Notes: a model not told the origin generated them from the letters alone. A DNA stretch of 64,000 nucleotides from LMUY01 sp964245075 (GCA_964245075.1 CAXTLC010000008.1:14239-78238), one strand, 5' to 3'; shown: positions 1 to 9,057, counted from the stretch's first letter. Program-made: numbers and translations.

Positions 1-294
1 GTCGGGCTGTTCGCCGCCTGCGGGGTCGAGCCGCGGGTCGCCGCCAGGTCCCGCTCGTTCGAGTTCATCCGGGGCCTGGTGGGCCAAGGCCTCGGTTATT
101 CCCTGCACAACGTGCTGCCGCGGACCGGGAGCACCTATGACGGCGCCCCCGTCGTGGCCTTGCCGCTCGACGAGGCGCTGCGTCCGGTCCGCATCATGCG
201 CCTGCGCCTGCGCCGCAACGCGATGCGCCCGGCGGTGGAGGCCTTCTGGTTGTTTTTCGCCACGGCTTTCGAGATCGGGGACACACGGGGCTGA
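1..294 (+). CDS. LysR-type transcriptional regulator, C-terminal fragment cut by the window edge
   Basis: Reading frame 1 is open from the first base to a TGA at 292-294, giving the last 97 residues of a protein whose start lies outside the window. The pattern (a stretch ending SRSFEFIRGLVGQGLG, then YSLHNVLPR, then a tail of alternating hydrophobic and basic residues ending in AVEAFW) matches the end of a LysR substrate-binding domain, where the segment VGQGLG is a conserved turn. No DNA-binding domain is visible because the 5' end is missing. It converges on the minus-strand SorC regulator, with 95 bp between the two. The effector and targets cannot be read from this piece. Confidence 0.7.
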   Translation, partial: VGLFAACGVEPRVAARSRSFEFIRGLVGQGLGYSLHNVLPRTGSTYDGAPVVALPLDEALRPVRIMRLRLRRNAMRPAVEAFWLFFATAFEIGDTRG

Positions 295-389
295 GTTGCC
301 CGGCCGCCAGGGCGTGGCGGCATCCGCAGGTCCGTCCTGATCACCGCCTGGTTCCGTCTTGTCCCGCAGCAGGCTGTTTGCCGGGCCGT

Positions 390-1418
390 TCAGCGGCTCG
401 GGCTTGCCGGGTGACCCGTCGGGAGCCGGGACGCCAGCGCCCGGGCGGCATCGCCGTCGATGACAAGGCCTCGTACGACGCCGGTGCGAAGCAGGGCCTC
501 GATGGCGGCCACCTTCTGCAAGCCGCCGGCAACCAGCACCACGTCGCGCCCGCGAAGGTGCCCGAACTCGACCGCCAGCGTGCGCCGGGCCAGTTCATGG
601 TCGATCTCGGCGCCGCTTGGGTCGAACACCCGCCCAAGTGAATCGGCAACGGCGCCCATGGTCCGCACGCTGCACAGTTCCGTCGCGGACAGCATGCCGT
701 GCTGCCGGAGGAACGCCGTCTCGAGCAACTCGCCAACGCTGATGATGTAGAAATCGGCCGAGCGCGCGAGCGCCAGCGCTTCGGCCACGGTGCGCTGCGA
801 CATCAGCACGGCCCGGTCAGCCTCTGAATCGGCGATGAACGGCACCGGGAGGAAATGCCCCTCCCCGCCAGTGCGCGCGGCGAGCGCCTGGACCACCTCG
901 AACGGGTTGGACGCCGAGTTGCGGGTCAAGGAACCCATGAGGGAGACGAAGCGCGCGTTCCGGTTCTGCACGCCAGAAAGGTGCGACGCCATCTGCTCCA
1001 GGGTGCGGCCCCAGCTCACCCCCACCGTGACTGGCTTGCCGGCCGCAAGCTTGCCCCTGAGGAAATTGGCGGCGGCGCCGCCCACCGCCCGGCGGGCGAT
1101 CAGGTCCTGGGCCGCCAGGAGGTTGGGTTCCCCGGCCGCGGCCTCGAAGCCCATCGCGGGCGTCGCAACGCAGAAATCCAAGCCGAAACGGGTGGTGATG
1201 CCGTCCTCGATGTCGAGGTCGCGCGTGGCGTCGTGGTTGATCGTGACGCTGACCAGGCCCCGCTCGCGCGCCTCGCTCAGCAGCCGGACGACGCGCGTGC
1301 GATGCAGGCCCAGCCGCCGCCCGACCTCCTCCTGGGTCAGCCCGCCCACATGGTACAGCCATGCGGCCCTGACCATGATGGCCGCGTCTGGTTCGTGCGC
1401 CAGACTGAGGGTCACCAT
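390..1418 (-). CDS. SorC-family sugar-responsive transcriptional regulator
   Basis: A 342-residue protein. It has an N-terminal helix-turn-helix (around residues 15-50, including LTQEEVGRRLGLHRTRVVRL) followed by a long sugar-phosphate-binding domain of the SorC type (visible blocks GVSWGRTLEQMA, FVSLMGSLT, GDAAARAL). Family members usually bind a phosphorylated sugar and control a neighbouring catabolic operon. The frame stays open upstream to 1493, but the ATG at 1416-1418 puts the helix-turn-helix at the usual distance from the start, so I chose it. The gene is divergent from the FGGY kinase operon, with about 130 bp between them, so it most likely controls that operon. The effector sugar is unknown. 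Confidence 0.85.
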   Translation of the reverse strand: MVTLSLAHEPDAAIMVRAAWLYHVGGLTQEEVGRRLGLHRTRVVRLLSEARERGLVSVTINHDATRDLDIEDGITTRFGLDFCVATPAMGFEAAAGEPNLLAAQDLIARRAVGGAAANFLRGKLAAGKPVTVGVSWGRTLEQMASHLSGVQNRNARFVSLMGSLTRNSASNPFEVVQALAARTGGEGHFLPVPFIADSEADRAVLMSQRTVAEALALARSADFYIISVGELLETAFLRQHGMLSATELCSVRTMGAVADSLGRVFDPSGAEIDHELARRTLAVEFGHLRGRDVVLVAGGLQKVAAIEALLRTGVVRGLVIDGDAARALASRLPTGHPASPSR

Positions 1419-1497
1419 CGCGGTCTCGCCATGACGGGGAGAATACCCCTTGACTTGCGCCGCGCCAAACCGCGACTGTGCGGGCAAGAGCAAATGT

Positions 1498-1523
1498 CGC
1501 CTGCCGCATCATAAGTGCAGGCG
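1498..1523. promoter_or_regulatory. Inverted repeat between the SorC gene and the kinase operon, possible operator
   Basis: CGCCTGC at 1498-1504 is repeated as its reverse complement GCAGGCG at 1517-1523, with 12 bases between. It lies in the divergent intergenic region, 28 bp before the kinase start codon, where a SorC operator would be expected. The repeat is short and GC-rich, so chance is a real alternative. Confidence 0.3.
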
Positions 1524-1550
1524 GACGCCAGGGGAGGCTGGTCCAGCAGC

Positions 1551-3053
1551 ATGGGCTACGTGATCGGCGTTGATGGCGGCACGGAAAGCGTGCGTGCGAC
1601 GGTGTTCGACCTGGCAGGCCGCCGGATCGCCTCCGCCGCGTCCGCCTACCCGACCCAGTTCTATTCCGGGGCGCGTGCCGAGCAGGACCCGGAAGCCTGG
1701 TGGGCGTCCCTCGGCACCGCCGTCCGGCGGGCCGTAGCGGAGGCAGGCGTCGCCGCCCATGACATCGAGGCGGTCTGCGCCACCACGACCTGCTGTTCCG
1801 TTGTCGCCCTGGACGGGGCGGCACGGCCGCTGCGCCCGGCCATCATCTGGATGGACGTGCGCGCGGGGGCCGAGGCCGGCGCCGTGCTGGCAACCGGGGA
1901 CCCGGCGCTCGCGGTGAACGGGAACGGCGCGGGGCCGGTGTCGGCCGAGTGGATGATTCCCAAGGCGCTGTGGCTGGCCCGGCACGAGCCGGACATCTTC
2001 CGGGCGGCGCACACGATATGCGAGTACCAGGATTTCATCACCTGGCGGCTGTCCGGCCGGCGTGCCGCGAGCCTGAACAACGCCGCCATCCGGTGGCACT
2101 ACCGCAACGACGCCGGCGGCTGGCCGGACAGCCTGCTCGCGGCACTCGACCTGGGCGAGCTGCGGCAGAAATGGCCCGGCGAGGTGCTGCCGCCGGGCAC
2201 GGTGATCGGCACGCTGACCGCGCGGGCGGCCGACCATCTGGGCCTTGCCGAAACGGTGCTGGTGGTGCAGGGCGGCGCGGACGCGCTGATCGGCATGATC
2301 GGGCTGGCGGTGGCGCGGCCCGGCCAGCTCGCGCTGATCACCGGATCGTCGCACCTGCAATTCGCCGTGGGCCGGACGGCGGCGCACGTGCCTGGCTTAT
2401 GGGGCACCTACGCGGACGCGGTGTACCCCGGGCGCACCATCCTGGAAGGCGGGCAAACCTCCACCGGCTCCATCGTCGCCTGGCTGCGCCGGCTCACGGG
2501 CGATGCGCTCGACCTGGACGCGTTGAACATGGAGGCGGGCCGGCTCGATCCGGGGGCGGACGGGCTTCTGGTGCTCGATCATTTCCAGGGCAACCGCACG
2601 CCCTACACCGACCCGCTGGCGCGCGGGGCGATCACCGGGCTGTCGCTGCACCACACGGCGGCGCACCTGTTCCGCGCCATGCTCGAAGGTATCGGCTTCG
2701 GCACCCGGGCGATCATCGACCGCATGGCGGAGGCTGGCTGCGGCGCTGCCGAGATCACCGCCGGCGGGGGCGCCACGCGCTCGCCGCTGTGGTTGCAGAT
2801 CCACGCGGACACCTCCGGCTTGCCCGTGGTGGTGCCCGAGGTCGCGGAAGCGCCGTCGCTGGGCGCCGCCGTGCTGGCCGCGTTCGGCGCCGGGCACTTC
2901 GCCAGCATCGACGACGGCATCGCCGCCATGGTCCGCCCAGGCCGCCGCATCGAGCCGATCGCGGCCAACGTTGAACGCTACGAGACGATCTACCGGCGTT
3001 ACGCCGCCCTGTATCCCGCCCTGAAGCCGCTGCGCGAGGTTGCCCCATCATGA
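1551..3053 (+). CDS. FGGY-family carbohydrate kinase
   Basis: A 500-residue cytoplasmic sugar kinase of normal family length. The N-terminal phosphate-binding motif VDGGTESVRA lies at residues 7-16. The C-terminal domain has AGGGATRSPLW and the FGGY signature region EAPSLGAAVLA near residue 440. The mid-region wording EYQDFITWRLSGR followed by NNAAIRWH resembles ribulokinase and pentulose-kinase relatives more than glycerol kinase. The ATG at 1551 is preceded by GGGGAGG at 1531-1537 and starts directly at the ATPase fold; a longer upstream frame has no such support. Its stop overlaps the E1 alpha start (ATGA), so the two are translationally coupled. Substrate is probably a ketose or polyol delivered by the ABC importer downstream, but the exact sugar cannot be read from sequence. 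Confidence 0.88.
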   Translation: MGYVIGVDGGTESVRATVFDLAGRRIASAASAYPTQFYSGARAEQDPEAWWASLGTAVRRAVAEAGVAAHDIEAVCATTTCCSVVALDGAARPLRPAIIWMDVRAGAEAGAVLATGDPALAVNGNGAGPVSAEWMIPKALWLARHEPDIFRAAHTICEYQDFITWRLSGRRAASLNNAAIRWHYRNDAGGWPDSLLAALDLGELRQKWPGEVLPPGTVIGTLTARAADHLGLAETVLVVQGGADALIGMIGLAVARPGQLALITGSSHLQFAVGRTAAHVPGLWGTYADAVYPGRTILEGGQTSTGSIVAWLRRLTGDALDLDALNMEAGRLDPGADGLLVLDHFQGNRTPYTDPLARGAITGLSLHHTAAHLFRAMLEGIGFGTRAIIDRMAEAGCGAAEITAGGGATRSPLWLQIHADTSGLPVVVPEVAEAPSLGAAVLAAFGAGHFASIDDGIAAMVRPGRRIEPIAANVERYETIYRRYAALYPALKPLREVAPS

Positions 3054-4066
3054 CGCTGCCGAACACGATGCTGCCGGAGCTGTACCGCACCATGCGGCGC
3101 ATCCGCACCTTCGAGGAGCGGGTGGCGGAGCTGTACGCGCGCGGCCTGTCCGCCGGGTCCATGCTGCACCTCTCGATCGGCGAGGAGGGCGCGGCGGCCG
3201 GCGTGGTGGCGGCGATGCGCCCGCAGGACAGCTTCACCACGCATCACCGCGGCCACGGCATCTTCCTGGCGCGCGGGGCGGACCCAGGCCGGATGATGGC
3301 GGAGATCGGTGGCAAGGACATCGGCTACTGCCGCGGCAAGGGCGGCTCCATGCACATCGCCGACATGGCGCTCGGCCACCTGGGCGCCAACGCGATCGTC
3401 GGCGGCGGCATCCCGCACGTCGTCGGCGCGGCGCTCAGCTACAAGCGTCTCAAGCGGGATGCGATCTCGGTGGCGTTCTTCGGCGACGGCGCGATGCAGC
3501 AGGGCGTGCTGTACGAGAGCATGAACATGGCGGCGCTGTGGGACCTGCCGGTCCTGTTCGTCTGCATCAACAACCAGTACGGCATGGGCACGCGCATCGA
3601 CCGCGCCACCCGCTCGATCGAGTTCGACCGGCGCGCCGCCGCCTTCGGCCTCGCGGCCGAGATGGTCGATGGCGAGGACGCGGAGGAGGTGCTGGCGGTC
3701 GCCCGCCCGCTCGCGGACGGCGCGCGCGCCGGCCGGCCGGGTTTCCTGGCCGTGTCCTGCTTCCGCTTCTTCGGCCACGGCCGCATGGACAAGTCACCTT
3801 ACCGCACCGCGGACGAAGAGCTGGTCGGCCGCAAGCGCGACCCGGTCGCCCGCGCCCGTGACCGGCTGCTTTCGACCGGCCAGAGCGACGCCGAGGCGCT
3901 GGACACGCTGGATGCGGAGGTGGCGCGCGAGATGGACGCCACGATCGACAGCACCGCCGCCGCGGACGCGCCGGCGCCGGCAAGCATGTTCCGCGACGTT
4001 TACGGCCCGGGCGAGGCGGAACCGGAACCGCTCAACCGCCGCCTCGACCGCGTCCTCGCGCGCTAA
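3050..4066 (+). CDS. Thiamine-diphosphate-dependent dehydrogenase E1 alpha subunit (acetoin/pyruvate dehydrogenase type)
   Basis: A 338-residue alpha subunit of a two-chain 2-oxoacid or acetoin dehydrogenase E1. The thiamine-diphosphate and magnesium motif starts with GDGAMQQG at residues 145-152 and closes with INNQYGMGT about 30 residues later. The pattern HHRGHGIFLARG and the phosphorylation-loop region YRTADE are also typical. It carries out decarboxylation or C-C cleavage together with the beta subunit encoded 14 bp downstream. The ATG at 3050 overlaps the stop of the kinase gene. The accompanying E2 is of the AcoC type, so the closest functional model is acetoin dehydrogenase; the kinase and sugar importer in the same operon suggest a sugar-derived diketone or 2-oxoacid as substrate, which is inference. 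Confidence 0.88.
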   Translation: MTLPNTMLPELYRTMRRIRTFEERVAELYARGLSAGSMLHLSIGEEGAAAGVVAAMRPQDSFTTHHRGHGIFLARGADPGRMMAEIGGKDIGYCRGKGGSMHIADMALGHLGANAIVGGGIPHVVGAALSYKRLKRDAISVAFFGDGAMQQGVLYESMNMAALWDLPVLFVCINNQYGMGTRIDRATRSIEFDRRAAAFGLAAEMVDGEDAEEVLAVARPLADGARAGRPGFLAVSCFRFFGHGRMDKSPYRTADEELVGRKRDPVARARDRLLSTGQSDAEALDTLDAEVAREMDATIDSTAAADAPAPASMFRDVYGPGEAEPEPLNRRLDRVLAR

Positions 4067-4080
4067 CCGGGACCCGACCC

Positions 4081-5064
4081 ATGGCACAGGCCGAGATCAC
4101 ATACCGCGACGCCCTGCGGCAGGCGTTGCAGGACAGCATGCGGGCGGACGAGACGATCATCGTGATCGGCGAGGAGGTGGGCGCCTATGGCGGCGCCTAC
4201 GGCGTCACCAAGGACCTGATCACCGAATTCGGCGCGGACCGGCTGGTGGACACCCCGATCAGCGAGCCGGCGATCATCGGGGTTGCGGTCGGCGCGGCGA
4301 TGACCGGGCTGCGGCCGGTGGCCGAGCTGATGTACGTCGATTTCCTCGGCCTGGTGATGGACCAGCTCGCCAACCAGGCGGCCAAGATCCGGTATATGTT
4401 CGGCGGCCAGATCGGCGTGCCGATGGTGTTGCGGACCCAGGGCGGCACCGGCCGCTCCGCGGGCGCCCAGCACTCGCAGAGCCTTGAGGGCTGGATCATG
4501 CACACCCCCGGCCTGCGCCTCGCCATGCCGGCCACGGCGTCCGACGCCTACCACTTGCTTCGCCACAGCCTCACGCTGCCCGACCCGGTGGTCTTCATCG
4601 AGCACAAGGCGCTCTACACCCGCAAGGAGATGGCTGACCTCCAAGCGCCGGCGGCGCCCTGGGGCCAGGCCATCGTGCGGCGCCCCGGCACGGACGTGAC
4701 GCTGGTGACCTACTCGCGCATGGTGCACGTGGCGCTCGCCGCCGCGGCGGCCTTGGCGAAGGAGGGCGTGGAGCTTGAGGTCATCGACCTGCGCACGCTC
4801 AACCCGCTCGACATGCAGACCGTGGCGGCGTCCGTGGAGCGTACCGGCCGCGCGATCACCGTGAGCGAGGGGCCGCTGACTGCCGGCGTCGCGGCCGAGC
4901 TGGCGGCCCGCATATCGGAGGAATGCTTCGACTACCTGGAAGACCCGGTGATCCGGATCGCCGGGGAGGACATCCCGATCCCGGTGTCCCCGGCCCTGGA
5001 AGCCGCCAGCATTCCCACGCCCGAACTGATCGCGGCCACCGTGCGCCGGATGCTGGGCCGATGA
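4081..5064 (+). CDS. Dehydrogenase E1 beta subunit (acetoin/pyruvate dehydrogenase type)
   Basis: A 327-residue transketolase-like beta subunit. Visible family blocks are ITYRDALRQAL at the start, VIGEEVGAYGGAYGVTKDL, DTPISEPAIIGVAVGAA, RTQGGTGRSAGAQHSQSLE and, in the C-terminal domain, EVIDLRTLNPLD followed by ITVSEGPLTAG. It forms the active site jointly with the alpha subunit, supplying pyrimidine-side contacts for thiamine diphosphate. The start ATG lies 15 bp after the alpha stop. Its own TGA at 5062-5064 overlaps the next ATG at 5061, so E2 translation is coupled. Length and motif order are normal for the family and nothing looks truncated. Confidence 0.88.
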   Translation: MAQAEITYRDALRQALQDSMRADETIIVIGEEVGAYGGAYGVTKDLITEFGADRLVDTPISEPAIIGVAVGAAMTGLRPVAELMYVDFLGLVMDQLANQAAKIRYMFGGQIGVPMVLRTQGGTGRSAGAQHSQSLEGWIMHTPGLRLAMPATASDAYHLLRHSLTLPDPVVFIEHKALYTRKEMADLQAPAAPWGQAIVRRPGTDVTLVTYSRMVHVALAAAAALAKEGVELEVIDLRTLNPLDMQTVAASVERTGRAITVSEGPLTAGVAAELAARISEECFDYLEDPVIRIAGEDIPIPVSPALEAASIPTPELIAATVRRMLGR

Positions 5065-6329
5065 TCGCCGAGATGACCCTGCCGCGTTTGGGCGAGACGA
5101 TGGAGACCGGGCGCATCTCCGCCTGGCTGAAGCAGCCCGGCGAGCCGTTCCGCCGCGGCGAAACGCTGGTGGAAGTGGAAAGCGACAAGACGGTCGTCGA
5201 GATGCCGGCGCTCGCCGACGGCGTGTTGTCCGAGATCCTGGTGCAGGCCGGGCAGGACGCCGACGTCGGCGCGGTGCTGTGCCGCTACGAGGACGGCCGG
5301 ACCGCCGCCCCCGCCACCGCGCCGCCGCCGGCTCCCGTTCCCAAGATCGACGACATCTCCCGCGATCTTGCGCCGGTTCCACAGGCCGCCAAGGCGCCGG
5401 GCCCGGTCGCGCAGTCCGGCGCGGTGCGCGCCACCCCCTTGGCCCGGAACCTCGCCCGGCAGGGCGGCGTCACCCTGGACGGCCTTGCCGGCAGCGGGCG
5501 CCGCGGGCGGATCGAGGCGGCCGACGTGCGCGCCCGGATCGGTGGGGAGCCGCATCCGCCCGCGGCCGCCATGGAGGGCACGGACGTGCCCGGCGGGCAC
5601 CTGAACCGGCGCGATTGGGACGCCGCGGGCGCGTCCGGTCCCCGCATCGTCCTGCTGCACGGCCTGGCGGGCGACGTGCAGAGCTGGGCGGCGCTCGCCC
5701 CGGCGCTGATGCGGGCTGGCCGCCGGGTCACCGCCATCGACCTGCCCGGCCATGGCGGCACCAGCGTCGCGGGCAGCGGGATCGACCACGCGGCCGACGT
5801 GACGGCCGCCTTCCTCCAGACGCTGGGCGAGGAGCCGGTTCACCTGGTCGGCCACTCGCTGGGCGGCGCGGTCGCGGCGCGGGTCGCGCGCCGGGTGCCC
5901 GGTTCGCTGCGGGCGGTCACCCTCATCGCGCCGGCCGGGTTGGACCGCGCCATCGACGTGGAGTTCGTCCGCGGCATCGTCCGGGTGCGGTCGAGCGGCG
6001 CGCTCGGCCACCTGCTCCGCCGCCTGGCCGTTCGCCCGGCCGGGCTGACGGCGGCCCAACTGGACGCCCTGGCGGCCGAGCTGGGGCGCGGACGGCTGCT
6101 CGCGCTCGCCGACAGCCTCGTCGACGAGGGCGGCCAGCTCGTGGACATCACCGCCGACCTGCGTGCGGCGGCGATGCCGGTGCGCATCGTCTGGGGCGTG
6201 CAGGACCGCATCATCCCGTGGACCCAGGTGAAGGAGGCGGGCAGCCGCTGCTCGGTCCATCTTATCCAGGATGCCGGGCACGTGCCGCATTGGGACCAGC
6301 CGGCGGAGGTGGCTGCGCTGCTGCAGTGA
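5061..6329 (+). CDS. AcoC-like E2: lipoyl domain, E1/E3-binding domain and alpha/beta-hydrolase domain
   Basis: A 422-residue protein built unlike ordinary E2 chains. Residues 1-80 are a biotinyl/lipoyl domain with the swinging-arm lysine in EVESDKTVVE (Lys43). An Ala/Pro-rich linker leads to a peripheral subunit-binding domain near residues 120-160 (ATPLARNLARQGG, then GSGRRGRIEAADV). The rest is an alpha/beta-hydrolase fold with IVLLHGLAGDVQSW, the nucleophile elbow GHSLGGA, and late DAGHVPHWDQP carrying the likely catalytic His. This architecture is known for the acetyltransferase of acetoin dehydrogenase (AcoC), in which the usual CoA-acyltransferase domain is absent. The frame is open further upstream, but the ATG at 5061 overlapping the E1 beta stop starts exactly at the lipoyl domain. 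No E3 dihydrolipoyl dehydrogenase gene follows. Confidence 0.87.
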   Translation: MIAEMTLPRLGETMETGRISAWLKQPGEPFRRGETLVEVESDKTVVEMPALADGVLSEILVQAGQDADVGAVLCRYEDGRTAAPATAPPPAPVPKIDDISRDLAPVPQAAKAPGPVAQSGAVRATPLARNLARQGGVTLDGLAGSGRRGRIEAADVRARIGGEPHPPAAAMEGTDVPGGHLNRRDWDAAGASGPRIVLLHGLAGDVQSWAALAPALMRAGRRVTAIDLPGHGGTSVAGSGIDHAADVTAAFLQTLGEEPVHLVGHSLGGAVAARVARRVPGSLRAVTLIAPAGLDRAIDVEFVRGIVRVRSSGALGHLLRRLAVRPAGLTAAQLDALAAELGRGRLLALADSLVDEGGQLVDITADLRAAAMPVRIVWGVQDRIIPWTQVKEAGSRCSVHLIQDAGHVPHWDQPAEVAALLQ

Positions 6330-6377
6330 CGTGCCTGATCGTATGAAAAAAACCAGAACAACAGGGAGGTTACGCCT

Positions 6378-7484
6378 ATGAGCAACGAGTTTCCGGTGGT
6401 CGAGCCGACCCGGCGCAGCCTGCTGCGCGGCATCGGCGTGGGGGCTGCCGCCGCGGGCGGCGTGCAGTTGGCCCAGTTCGCCCTGGGCAGCAGCCCGGCG
6501 CGGGCGCAAACGCAGGCCAAGCCGGTCAAGCTTGCCGTGATCGCGCAGCAGATGTCCGCGCAATCCGACCAGCGCAGTTGGACGGGCTTCCAGCAATGGC
6601 TGAAAACGACCGGGCTCGACAAGACCTGGACCGTCAACATGACGGACGCCAAGGGTGACCCGGGCGCGCTGGTCAGCCAGATCGAGAACGCCATCACCGC
6701 CAAGTCCGACGCGATCCTGGTGATGTACGGCACCCTGACCGCGGCCCACAGCGCGCTGGACGACCTCGCCAACTCCAAGATCCCGTTCTTCAGCCTGGAC
6801 AGCGGCTGGCAAGCGCCGGCAATCGCCGACATCACCAGCAACAACTGGGTCATGGGCGGCCAATACACCCAGTACATGGTCGATCGGCTGCTGGGGGCAG
6901 GCAAGGAGAAGGCGAACATCTGCGCCGTCGTCGCCAACTTCCATCACGGCACGCGCAAGCGCGGCAAGGTCATGCGCGCGGTGCTGACGGAAAACGAGTG
7001 GATCTCGCTGAAGGCCGACCGGGTGATCCAGTATTCCGGCTTCTACGAAACGACGCAGAACGTGGTGAACGACTGGCTCGCGCGCTACGGCAACGACCTC
7101 GACGCGATCTGGTGCCCGTGGGACGAGCCCGGCATGGCGGCGGCCGAGGTCATCAAGTCGCGCAACATGCAGGACAGGATGTTCGTCGTGTCCGCCGACG
7201 GCCAGTCAACCGCGTTGGAGCGCATGCGCGACCCGAGCTACCCGCTCAAGGCGACCACGGCGCAGGCCTTCGAGGTTTGGGGCGCTTACACCGGATGGCT
7301 GGTCAACGAGATCGTCGGCAAGGGCCGCCCGGCGAAGGAGGTGGTTCCGGTCCCCACGGTGGAGTTCCCGGCGCCGCTCCTGGTCAGCGGGGTGAACATC
7401 CCGGCAGCCGGCGAACCGACCTACGATGCGACCGACCTTTACTATGTCTACCGCGACCGGGCGCTCGCCGGCATGAAGGGCTGA
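6378..7484 (+). CDS. Sugar ABC transporter substrate-binding protein with twin-arginine signal
   Basis: A 368-residue periplasmic binding protein of the ribose/LsrB-like class (Peripla_BP_4). It begins with a twin-arginine signal, TRRSLLRG near residue 11, followed by an Ala/Gly-rich hydrophobic stretch and a cleavage site around ARAQ, so it is probably exported folded. The mature part has alternating Rossmann-type segments such as AITAKSDAILVMYG, NICAVVANFHHGTRKR, DAIWCPWDEPGMAAAEV and VVSADGQS. The start ATG is preceded by AGGGAGG at 6363-6369. It heads a three-gene importer with the ATPase and permease downstream and lies 48 bp after the E2 gene, so importer and dehydrogenase probably share a transcript. 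The ligand is probably a small sugar or polyol. Confidence 0.85.
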   Translation: MSNEFPVVEPTRRSLLRGIGVGAAAAGGVQLAQFALGSSPARAQTQAKPVKLAVIAQQMSAQSDQRSWTGFQQWLKTTGLDKTWTVNMTDAKGDPGALVSQIENAITAKSDAILVMYGTLTAAHSALDDLANSKIPFFSLDSGWQAPAIADITSNNWVMGGQYTQYMVDRLLGAGKEKANICAVVANFHHGTRKRGKVMRAVLTENEWISLKADRVIQYSGFYETTQNVVNDWLARYGNDLDAIWCPWDEPGMAAAEVIKSRNMQDRMFVVSADGQSTALERMRDPSYPLKATTAQAFEVWGAYTGWLVNEIVGKGRPAKEVVPVPTVEFPAPLLVSGVNIPAAGEPTYDATDLYYVYRDRALAGMKG

Positions 7485-7489
7485 CCGGG

Positions 7490-9055
7490 GTGCCGGATAG
7501 CATCGCCGCGCTGTCCGGCGTCTCGCCGGCCGCTTCGGCCAGCGATGTCCTGCTGCGGGCGCGCGCCATCGGCAAGAGCTTCGCGGGCACGGCGGCCCTG
7601 GTGGGCGTGGATCTGGATCTGCGGGCGGGCGAGATGCTGGCGCTGGTCGGCGCCAACGGCGCGGGCAAGTCCACCCTGGTGAAGATCCTCTGCGGCGCGC
7701 TGCTGCCGGATGCGGGCGCCCTGCACGTCGGCGGGCAGGCGGCGCAGTTCCGCGGGGTGGGGGAGGCGATGGCGGCCGGGATCGCCGTGGCGCACCAGCA
7801 GGTGGCGATCATCCGGCCGCTCACCGGCGCGGAGAACATCATGCTTGGCCGCGAGCCGTTGCGCGGCGGGCTGATCGACAACCGGGCGCTCGCCGCCGCC
7901 GCCCAGAGCCTGGCGGACCAGTTCGGGGTCCGGATCGATCTTTCGCGCGAGTGCGGCACCCTGAGCCTGGGCGAGCTGAAGATCCTCGACATCCTCAAGG
8001 CCCTCGCGACTGGTCCGCGCGTCCTGATCCTGGACGAGCCGACCGCGTCGCTCACCCTGGCCGAAACGCAGCTCCTGTTCGCCTTCCTGGCCGACCTGAA
8101 AGGGCGGGGGCTCGGCATCCTTTTCATCTCCCACCACATGAACGAGGTGTTCGCCCAATGCGACCGCGTCGCCGTGCTCAAGGACGGGCGCAAGGTGCAT
8201 GACAGCGCAGTGGCCGACACCACGCTGCCGGCCGTCGTGCGGCTCATGGTCGGGCGGGCGATCGAGGAAGCCGGCTGGACCAGCCATGCCGTCCGCGGCG
8301 ACGGCGCGGGCGGCCCGGCCGTGGCGATCACGGGGCTGCGCGCCGGGCACCTGGACGTCCCGGAACTGACGGTGCATCGGGGGGAAGTGGTCGGGCTGGC
8401 CGGGGTGCTCGGCGCGGGGCAGACTGCCCTCCTGGAATGCCTGGCCGGCGCATCCCGCGCCGCCGCGGTGCATCGCGTGAGCCTGGCCGGCTTGCCCCGC
8501 CTGCCGCGCAGCGTCAAGGAGGCGATCGATGGCGGGATCTACCTCGTCGCCGACGACCGGCTCCGCAAGGCGATCTTCAAGGGCTTGTCGGTGGAGGAGA
8601 ACGTCCTCGCCGGGTCACTGGCGCAGATTAGCCGGGGCGGCTTCGTCCAAGTGGCCCGGGCCGGGGCAACCGTGCGGGACATCATCGCCCGCCTCCGCAT
8701 CAAGTGCAGCTTCCCGCACCAGGACGTGCTGCAACTCTCGGGCGGCAACCAGCAGAAGGTGGTGTTCGGCCGCTGGCTGGCGCGCATCGGCCGCGGCGGG
8801 CAACCGCCAGGGCAGAATCCGGTGCTGCTGCTGGACAACCCGACGGAAGGCGTGGACGTGGGCAGCAAGGCCGAGCTGTACGCGTTGATCCGCGACCTCG
8901 CGCGGCAGGGCGCCGCCGTGCTGATCGCGTCCGCCGAATTCTCCGAGCTGACCGCCCTGTGCGACCGGGTTTACTGCATCACGGACGGCCGGCTCGCCAC
9001 CTGCGTGCCGCGCGGCGAGCTGTCCGAGGACCGTCTCCTGCTGGAGGTGAACTGA
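7490..9055 (+). CDS. Sugar ABC transporter ATP-binding protein, two tandem ATPase domains
   Basis: A 521-residue double ATPase of the RbsA/MglA/LsrA type. Domain 1 has Walker A GANGAGKST near residue 57, the altered signature LSLGELK in place of LSGGQ, Walker B VLILDEPTASL and switch FISHHMNE. Domain 2 has a degenerate Walker A (GVLGAGQTALLE), an intact signature LSGGNQQKVVFGRWLA and Walker B LLLDNPTEGVDVG, where Asn replaces the second acidic residue. Degeneration of one site is usual in this family. A GTG at 7490, six bases after the binding-protein stop, is the best start because it precedes the first beta-strand by a short leader; the frame stays open upstream. A short insert rich in Gly, Arg and Pro precedes the second Walker B. 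Confidence 0.87.
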   Translation: MPDSIAALSGVSPAASASDVLLRARAIGKSFAGTAALVGVDLDLRAGEMLALVGANGAGKSTLVKILCGALLPDAGALHVGGQAAQFRGVGEAMAAGIAVAHQQVAIIRPLTGAENIMLGREPLRGGLIDNRALAAAAQSLADQFGVRIDLSRECGTLSLGELKILDILKALATGPRVLILDEPTASLTLAETQLLFAFLADLKGRGLGILFISHHMNEVFAQCDRVAVLKDGRKVHDSAVADTTLPAVVRLMVGRAIEEAGWTSHAVRGDGAGGPAVAITGLRAGHLDVPELTVHRGEVVGLAGVLGAGQTALLECLAGASRAAAVHRVSLAGLPRLPRSVKEAIDGGIYLVADDRLRKAIFKGLSVEENVLAGSLAQISRGGFVQVARAGATVRDIIARLRIKCSFPHQDVLQLSGGNQQKVVFGRWLARIGRGGQPPGQNPVLLLDNPTEGVDVGSKAELYALIRDLARQGAAVLIASAEFSELTALCDRVYCITDGRLATCVPRGELSEDRLLLEVN

Positions 9056-9057
9056 CC

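Noticed and set aside
4923..5060. Longer start for the E2 gene in the same frame
   Set aside because: The extra 46 codons lie inside the E1 beta gene and read as low-complexity Arg/Pro/Gly, whereas the ATG at 5061 begins exactly at the lipoyl domain and overlaps the E1 beta stop.
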